Part shown: one piece after another, positions 57,961 through 64,000 of the stretch | How the letters are laid out: every line of letters starts with the position of its first letter | Position numbering within the stretch: position 1 is the first letter of the stretch | Origin: Gnetum montanum | Taxonomy: Eukaryota > Streptophyta > Gnetopsida > Gnetales > Gnetaceae | Length of the DNA: 64,000 bases | Reading direction: 5' to 3' | Assembly: GCA_015680685.1 (NCBI GenBank) | Contig: MNCI01017655.1 | Location: 1,121,792-1,185,791 of the forward strand | Notes under the pieces: generated by a model | Told to the model about the DNA's origin: nothing | What the model saw: the letters and a program-made list of their open reading frames with translations, nothing else | The model's database searches: none | Made by a program: the position numbers and the translations under genes

Positions 57961-58507
57961 GATCATCATAAAAATGTTATTTATGCAGTGAAAAAGATCT
58001 AGCTCATACATCTTGATTTAGGGTTGGATTGACTTTGTTTTGTTGAGAAATCTTCAATGCGGATGTAAGGTTCGTTTCTTTTACGAAAATTTATCCTGCA
58101 ATTTCTATGTCTCTGTCATCTACGCACTAGCACAAGGCTTAGTTCCAGCATCGTCACCGCCATTAAACACCCACTTGAACTAGTCCTTAATCCATGTTTA
58201 AAAAAAAATAAATAATGAGAATGACGCAGAGCTGGCACCAGCACGAGCGCCTGTGGGCACAACGGAAACAGAAGGTTAGGGTTGCGCGTCGGCGGAGGGC
58301 AGAAGACGGCGGATGAACAGCGGTTGCAGGTGGCAGGAGCAGAACAATGGACAGCAACGCCAAAACCAGATGGAAAAGGAGGACTGCGCGCATGCAGAAG
58401 ATCAACGGCGCAGAAAAGAAGCCTCGGTCACGCAACAGGGTAGCAGCTGGCAGAGTTCAAGGTCGGTGCGGTGGCTATTAAAAAATAATATGATGGGCAC
58501 CGATGGA

Positions 58508-58690
58508 GTGGACGGCAGCTGCGGCAGCAGGAGGGCCGCATTATTTTTGAACTCTTCAGCGATGTCATCCCGAAGACGGCTAAGAACTTCCACGTGTTGT
58601 ACACCAGCAAGAAAGGCATGCTTGCGATGGAAAATCTCTGATATAAAAGGGGCCCTATTGGAAAAATGTTTATGTGTTTTTGAAGGTATG
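58508..58690 (+). pseudogene. Cyclophilin-type PPIase fragment in G2 5' LTR
   Basis: Reads QQEGRIIFELFSDVIPKTAK, then NFHVLYTSKKGM and, more weakly, YKRGPIGKMF. Plant cyclophilins have GRIVxELFxDVxPKTAENFRALCTGEKG then LHYKGSxFHRVI, so this is the N-terminal exon of one. The region (58200-58620) is visibly richer in G+C than its surroundings. The 3' LTR copy is at 63632-63815. Confidence 0.75.
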
Positions 58691-59103
58691 ATTACATGAT
58701 TTATAATACCATTCTACAGCCACCGCCCATATTGCCATGAAAAAAGCAAAATAAAGAGGATATATACGTATGGAATAAGTTGCAACTATAGCTTGTATTT
58801 CTATGCAACTTAGTGATTGTATTTTAATTTTCTATGATAACCACCACCAAGGACACTTGTCAATATTAGCCTTTTTATCTCTTTGGTGGTTGAAACCACC
58901 CAAAATTGTTGTAACTTACCTAACTTGTTGGGCAAGTAACCTCCTAACTTGTTGGGCAAGAAATTTTCTAATTGGTGAGTCAAGTTACTTGAGAGAAAAG
59001 TTAGGTGAGATATTTTTGAGATATTTTTGAAATTATAACTACAAGGGCCACTTGTCAACAAAATGGGACACGTGTTAACTGCAACTTGTTTCTCTCCATG
59101 GTG

Positions 59104-59205
59104 ACCACTTGGCAACTGAGTGAAGACACTTGGCAACTACATGAAGACACTTGGCAACTGAATGAAGACACTTGGCCATGGAATAGGACACTTGTCCATT
59201 GTAGC
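59104..59205. repeat. 21-bp tandem repeat in G2 LTR
   Basis: Four to five units of cacttggcaactgagtgaag(a), the last ones decayed to cacttggccatggaatagg. Lies upstream of the TATA box. Confidence 0.88.
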
Positions 59206-59272
59206 TTTTTGTCTCCATGGTGGTTAAAACCACCCAAGATATTTTGTAACTTACCTAACCACCTTTGAGCCC

Positions 59273-59280
59273 TATAAAAA
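59273..59280 (+). promoter_or_regulatory. TATA box of G2 5' LTR
   Basis: TATAAAAA in ccctataaaaaggcttta. Conserved with the other G LTRs. Confidence 0.7.
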
Positions 59281-60469
59281 GGCTTTAGGAGGAAAGGAGA
59301 AGGGGACATCAAGGAGCATCATCATCACACTTGGAAGATTTGTAAAGAAGATGACTTGCAAGATGGCTTGCTAGAATAAAGATTTCAGCCTCTTTGTCAT
59401 GGTCCTATGAGTTATGCATTTCATTTTTTGTTTTTTTTATATTGCTTAGCTAGTGGTTTACATAGTATCATCCTTAGCAAGTATTTTTGGGATTTTTAGA
59501 TTACTCTTATTGTTCTTGTTGCTCAATAGAAATTTCTATTAAAATTTTGCCATAGAAGCGCTTGTGTTTAAAAGCCTTAAGATCATCTTAGTAGTAAATT
59601 TCATTATTGTGCAACATTTGGGAACTGCTATTGGGTTGTTGAAAGAGAGCCTCTGTTTGTAGTCACACCGTGGAAAAATCTAGTAGTCAAGAGGGTTCAG
59701 AGAATCTTTGGTATTTTGATGGGACCAGAATAGCTTCTTTATCTTTAAAGTGATTTTCCATGTTATTTCAATCAGAAATTGTCAAGTCTTTTAAAGGTTC
59801 TGTTTGAATGCAATCGTTGGCATCTATTTTCTAGTCAAAGTGGAGTCTCGTACGTGGTAGTTTACGCAGCAATTTTTGATAGCACAATAGGTTTGTCTTG
59901 AAGATATTGCTTGGTTGAGCCTTGGAAGTTTGAACAATTCGTAGATATTGAATTTGGGATAGATTTATTGCGAAGTGTTTACTCGTGTCATTTTACCTTG
60001 TTTAAATATTTGAGATTAACACAAATCTGCTTTCTTTTCTTTTCTATCTATTTCCATTGAATCTTGCTCTATTTCTAGTTTTCTTGTGGAACTATCTCTC
60101 TCTCTCTGGGGAAAATTAGGAGTAGATTTGCGGATTTGTGCTCAAATGTTTATGCAAAATTTTACTTGTTACAAGCAGGTATTATAAGGACCGCGTAGAC
60201 TAGGTAGTTGAACAAAATAGGAAACTTTAAATAACTCACATACTGGACAAAGTTGGCTGAATCTCTTTAAAGTAAGTCATTTGTAGTTCACACACAACGA
60301 AATTGTCACATTTCATACAGCCGCATGCCGCAACAGCACACACACATACTCACATTAACTACTGAGTTATTTGGAGGTATTTGGGCCTTGGTGTTGCCAG
60401 AGACCAGTAGGCACCTAAATCCTGTTCGAGGACACTCATTGGCGGTCGCGTCCCAAACGGTCACCAACA

Positions 60470-60495
60470 GTTCTTTTGGCGCTAGAAGGAGGGCT
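60470..60495 (+). promoter_or_regulatory. Primer-binding site, tRNA-Asn type (G2)
   Basis: gttcttttggcgctagaagg then aggg, right after CCAACA. Confidence 0.75.
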
Positions 60496-60586
60496 GAAAA
60501 TTAAGCCTCTAGGTTCATAAGCCTTATACTTTTAGTACATCAAGAATTATTTGTAAGGCTTAAGAATTAGATACTATTTTCAGTTC

Positions 60587-62380
60587 ATGACCAAGAAGAT
60601 TGATAGTTTGGAAAGTTTAAAAGTTTCAAAGGATATTCTAGATTCTAAGACTGATTCTTCATCAGAAGAAGAACAAAAGAAAGTTTTTGAATTGGGAACA
60701 AGTAGTGGTGTGAAAACTAGACGATCAAGAAAATCACCCATTATATCTGGTTTATCAATTCGTAAGAGAAGATCTAGAAAGTCTAAGAGTTCAATATTTC
60801 AAAGGAATAGGATGGCAAATCCTTGGCAAGGAGTTACACCACTAGGATTTCAAAACTACAATGATATTTCTAAGGTAGTTTACAAATATTTGCCTGAGCC
60901 TTTTATTCCTGGAAAAGCTTATTTAGCTGAAGAATATATTCACATGTTTGAGTTAGCTTTAGCTCATGCAAATATTCAACATCAAGATCAAGCTTGTAGG
61001 TTGTTTGTATCAAATCTAAAGGATATGGCTCAGATTTGGTATTCAAACTTACCAAGTAATAGTATTACAAGTTGGGATGACATGAAGAATCTTTTCTTAA
61101 CCCAGTTTGGTAATCAATTAGATCAAAAAAAACTATACTGTGGGTTGATACAGGCTAAGCAAGGAGTTAAAGAGTCAATTAGAGATTTCAACATCAAGTT
61201 TCAACGAATTTGTGGACTCTTTCAAAGACAATATAAGCCATCAGACGAAATGCTTAAAGAGACTTATCTTAAGGCTATCAACCCCAACATTTCAATTTGG
61301 TTAAGGAGAACTCCAAACTTAACTACACTAAATGACTACTTCAGTGAAGCTATAGAGTTAGAAAAACAGTTGAATCCTAAAGAGAATATCACGATTCAAA
61401 AAAGAGAGGAAAGAGTTATGGTTCCTATGCAAGATTTAGCTCAATTTAAAGCTTTACCAGGTCCATCTCATGTTAAGATAGAGCAAGAGCATGAAAAAGT
61501 GGGATCTGAAAAAGGACAATTAATGAAAGATATGTCTAACAAAATAGTGAAGCTNAAGCAAAGCACTCCAAATCAGTCTTTCAATAAATGGATAAAGAGA
61601 CCAAGATTTGTTGGTAATAGAGAATATGATTTGATAGAAGACCTTAAACATGTCAAGGCCAATATTAGCCTCTATCAGTTACTTCAAATGGAAGATCAGC
61701 AAAGAAAGGCTTTGGAATTCATTAAAGGTAAAAGGGGAGCTAGAGAATCAGAGTTAAGTTATGTGTCTAGTAATGATGAGAAATTGAAGACTTCACATGA
61801 CAAGGAAGCTCCTCCTTTTCTTTTGACAATGAAATTAAAGGATAAATTCTTACACAATTGCTTGGTTGATTCTGGAGCTACATCTACTATAATGTCATTG
61901 TCTATATGTAAAAAACTTGGTTTGATTCCTGAAAAGTCAAATAAGAAGATCGTTCAAGTGGATAAAAGTAGAGTGAAGATTGTGGGTCAATTACCAAATG
62001 TTCTATTGGAAATTGCTTCTGAACCCCGCATTAGAAGTAAAGTAACTATTCAAGTGGCAGAAATACTAGATTCACATAGTCTCTTATTGAGTAGAAGTTG
62101 GAGCAAGAATTTTTCAGGTTACATATCAACAGATTATTCTCACATGTGGTTACCATGGAAAGGAGAACCAAATCAGATATACATCTATAGTGAACCTTTT
62201 ATGATTGATAACATTACTTCAAATGGAAGAAGTAGGATGGTTGAAAAAGAAGATGTCGAAAACAAAGTTTGTATACTCCAAGAAAATGAGGATTCACTTG
62301 AGAAAGAAGATGAGAGGGTTAGAGATATGAGGATTCCTACCAGCGTAATCCTCCCCATTCTCTTCCCATCTCAAGAATAG
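60587..62380 (+). CDS. Gag-protease polyprotein of G2 (open across one N)
   Basis: 597-codon open frame starting MTKKIDSLESLKVSKD, the same start as G1. Residues about 1-80 are Ser/Lys/Arg-rich. The gag core at about 120-220 reads DMAQIWYSNLPSNSITSWDD. A charged helix lies near 290-310. The protease active site VDSGATSTIM is intact at about 423-432. A tail reading MWLPWKGEPNQIYIYSE follows. The last codons (RVRDMRIPTSV...FPSQE) come from what is 3' non-pol sequence in G1, joined by the internal deletion. The N at 61555 stands where G1 has about 394 bp of acidic coding sequence, so the true ORF may be longer or different. No CCHC knuckle. Confidence 0.8.
   Translation: MTKKIDSLESLKVSKDILDSKTDSSSEEEQKKVFELGTSSGVKTRRSRKSPIISGLSIRKRRSRKSKSSIFQRNRMANPWQGVTPLGFQNYNDISKVVYKYLPEPFIPGKAYLAEEYIHMFELALAHANIQHQDQACRLFVSNLKDMAQIWYSNLPSNSITSWDDMKNLFLTQFGNQLDQKKLYCGLIQAKQGVKESIRDFNIKFQRICGLFQRQYKPSDEMLKETYLKAINPNISIWLRRTPNLTTLNDYFSEAIELEKQLNPKENITIQKREERVMVPMQDLAQFKALPGPSHVKIEQEHEKVGSEKGQLMKDMSNKIVKXKQSTPNQSFNKWIKRPRFVGNREYDLIEDLKHVKANISLYQLLQMEDQQRKALEFIKGKRGARESELSYVSSNDEKLKTSHDKEAPPFLLTMKLKDKFLHNCLVDSGATSTIMSLSICKKLGLIPEKSNKKIVQVDKSRVKIVGQLPNVLLEIASEPRIRSKVTIQVAEILDSHSLLLSRSWSKNFSGYISTDYSHMWLPWKGEPNQIYIYSEPFMIDNITSNGRSRMVEKEDVENKVCILQENEDSLEKEDERVRDMRIPTSVILPILFPSQE
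61555..61555. other. Single N replacing about 394 bp relative to G1
   Basis: The left side matches G1 up to 17396 and the right side resumes at about 17791. Either a real deletion or a collapsed assembly join. Compare the single N at 22084. Confidence 0.7.
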
Positions 62381-62572
62381 TCCATGAACAAAGGACTTAA
62401 TAATGTACAGTTTGTTTGTTTTGTTAGGAATGAGGTTTTTGTCCGATCACATCTTATGTTAAATGAAAATTTTCCTCCAAAAAGATTTATCAGTTCAGAT
62501 GTAAAAGTTCAATAAAGGCTTCAGTACAGTTCAGTTTTAAAATGAGGCATGCATAAATTTCTTTAAGCTTTT

Positions 62573-62586
62573 AAAGGGGGCAGAAA
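62573..62586 (+). promoter_or_regulatory. Polypurine tract of G2
   Basis: aaagggggcagaaa just before the 3' LTR, as in G1. Confidence 0.85.
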
Positions 62587-62623
62587 TGTTGGCACATTTT
62601 GGCCATTTCATGGAACAGCAAGA

Positions 62624-62958
62624 GTAGATACTAGAAAAAGACAACTTGAAAAAGAATGTATGGTTGAAAATTTGTTTCTAGAGATGCCTGACAAGGATTA
62701 TCTGTCATGTACAGCAATGGTCATAGGATTTCTCCAGTGTTGGCGTATTGAGGCATTAGGTTTGTTCATGATTTTGCGCAAGTAGAATATGGTTGACTAA
62801 AATGAAAATGTATCCACTGCATTGTTAAAAATCTATGGAAAACAAGGAAATCTGGCCTCTCCTATAGATAAATATGAGATGCAGAAAAAAAGATTATGTC
62901 ATGTACTACGATCATAGAATGCTATGCAGCTTAGGGACGCCAACAAGAAGCAGCTTAA
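62624..62958 (+). pseudogene. PPR-protein fragment in G2 3' LTR
   Basis: Copy of 57500-57835. One A is missing from an A-run near 62885, which shifts the frame. Confidence 0.65.
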
Positions 62959-63631
62959 AGTTAGCAATGTCAATAGAAACCAAAGTAGGCTGGTTGTTCT
63001 TGCTGAACAGGCCCTGCAACGTGATCCCTAGCGTGGTGTAGCTCATCAATTTTATAAGCTTTTGCTTGACAACAAAGAGGTCGGATCATCATAAAAATGT
63101 TATTTATGCAGTGAAAAAGATCTAGCTCATACATCTTGATTTAGGGTTGGATTGACTTTGTTTTGTTGAGAAATCTTCAATGCGGATGTAAGGTTCTTTT
63201 CTTTTACGAAAATTTATCCTGCAATTTCTATGTCTCTGTCATTTACGCACCAACACAAGCCTTAGTTCCAGCACCATCACCACCATTAAACACCCGCTTG
63301 AACTAGTCCTTAATCCGTGTTTAAAAAAAAAAGAAATAATGAGAACGACGCAGAGCTGGCACCAGCGCGAGCGCCTGTGGGCGCAACAGAAATAGAAGGT
63401 TAGGGCTGCGCGTCGGCGGAGGGCAGAAGACGGCGGATGAATAGCGGCTGCAGGTGGCAAGAGCAGAACAACGAATAGCAATGCCAAAAATAGATGGAAA
63501 AGGAGAACTGCGCGCAAGCAGAAGAGCAGCGGCGCAGAAAAGAATCCTCGGTCACGCAACAGGGCAGCAGCTGACGGAGTTCAAGGCCGGTACGGTGGCT
63601 AATAAAAAATAATACGATGGGCACCGACGGA

Positions 63632-63815
63632 GAGGATGACAGCAGTGGCAGCAGGAGGGCCACATTATTTTTGAACTCTTCAGTGATGTCATCCCGAAGA
63701 CGGCCAAGAACTTCCACGTGTTGTACACCAGCAAGAAAGGCATGCTTCCGATGGAAAATCTCTAATATAAAAGGGGCCCTATTGGAAAAATGTTTATGTG
63801 TTTTTGAAGGTAAGA
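63632..63815 (+). pseudogene. Cyclophilin-type fragment in G2 3' LTR
   Basis: Copy of 58508-58690. It reads IIFELFSDVIPKTAKNFHVL, with the preceding Arg now His. Confidence 0.72.
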
Positions 63816-64000
63816 TTACATGATTTATAATACCATTCTACTACCACCGCCCATATTTCCATGAAAAAAGCAAAATAAAGAGGATATATACGTATGGAAT
63901 AAGTTGCAACTATAGCTTGTATTTCTATGCAACTTAGTGATTGTATTTTAATTTTCTATGATAACCACCACCAAGGACACTTGTCAATATTAGCCTTTTT

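Larger units (their letters stand above)
57463..60469 (+). repeat. 5' LTR of G2
   Basis: 3007 bp, TGTTGG to CCAACA, both ends intact. About 30 bp shared with G1, then a cargo region at about 57495-58880 (PPR-like, unidentified, cyclophilin-like), then the common 3' part with the TATA box at 59273. Confidence 0.92.
57463..64000 (+). mobile_element. G2: group G element with gag-protease only (3' end outside window)
   Basis: 5' LTR 57463-60469, primer site, gag-protease ORF 60587-62380, polypurine tract, and 3' LTR from 62587 to the window edge. Relative to G1 the interior lacks about 3.9 kb covering aRNH, RT, native RNase H and integrase. The two LTRs differ at about 2-3% of positions over the first 200 bp, so it is much younger than G1. 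It could only move using proteins supplied by another element. Confidence 0.9.
62587..64000 (+). repeat. 3' LTR of G2 (first 1414 bp)
   Basis: Collinear with 57463-58875 with few changes. The window ends inside it, before the TATA box. Confidence 0.93.

Noticed and set aside
58187-58619. Overlapping minus-strand ORFs (Cys/Leu/Arg-rich) over the cyclophilin-like fragment
   Set aside because: They are opposite-strand by-products of the G+C-rich cargo; the plus strand has the recognisable cyclophilin motif. The same applies to 63239-63743.
1-64000. CRISPR arrays, operons, ribosome-binding sites, bacterial insertion sequences
   Set aside because: Nothing of the kind. The window is plant nuclear DNA; the tandem repeats have no spacer structure.

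Overview
This window is a repeat-dominated stretch of a nuclear plant genome. I found no intact host gene in it. Nearly everything that can be identified is Ty3/gypsy LTR retrotransposons, nested in one another and heavily decayed. The decay is mostly C-to-T / G-to-A change: CAA, CAG and TGG codons have often become stops. Captured fragments resemble plant PPR, TSO1/CPP, receptor-kinase, cyclophilin and CCR4 proteins. Keeping so many old elements fits a large-genome seed plant (a gymnosperm would fit), but the species cannot be fixed from this sequence.

Four retrotransposon groups are present. (1) Group G has very large LTRs (about 3.0-3.6 kb, TGTTGG...CCAACA), a tRNA-Asn-type primer site and Tat/Ogre-like proteins. 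There is a complete copy G1 (12660-26232, plus), a gag-protease-only copy G2 (57463 to the window end, plus) and a lone or partial LTR G3 (37869-40193, minus). (2) The Athila-like group has LTRs of about 0.8 kb (TGATGAG...CTCATCA) and a tRNA-Asp-type primer site: copy A (3699-11635, minus), copy F (28896-41016, minus, broken by G3), a partial copy H sharing an LTR with F, and further LTRs C, E and the piece at 57117. (3) Group III is Tat-like, with LTRs full of short palindromes: III-a (1-3698) and III-b (about 45000-55800), both minus. III-b has gag and protease, no RT or integrase, and a plus-strand multi-exon-like coding relic at 45.6-49.1 kb. (4) A CCR4-type deadenylase pseudogene without introns lies at 42.7-43.8 kb.

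Insertion order can be read directly. G1 sits inside LTR C. The intact paralogue LTR E (near 41240) shows the empty site, and the target duplication is ATTAT/ATCAT. Copy A lies in the 3' end of the element that owns LTR C, and III-a lies in the 3' end of copy A. G3 lies in LTR D, the 5' LTR of F. G2 lies in an Athila-type LTR at 57463.

The most interesting result is in the group G LTRs. All share about 30 bp at the 5' end and about 1.3-1.5 kb at the 3' end, which includes a TATA box and the region presumed transcribed. The middle differs from copy to copy and holds unrelated host-gene fragments: TSO1/CPP-like, receptor-kinase-like and an unidentified piece in G1; PPR-like and cyclophilin-like in G2; an unidentified piece in G3. 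In G1 the archaeal-type RNase H lies before the reverse transcriptase rather than after the native RNase H. Several assembly gaps fall in repeats and look shorter than the sequence they replace.
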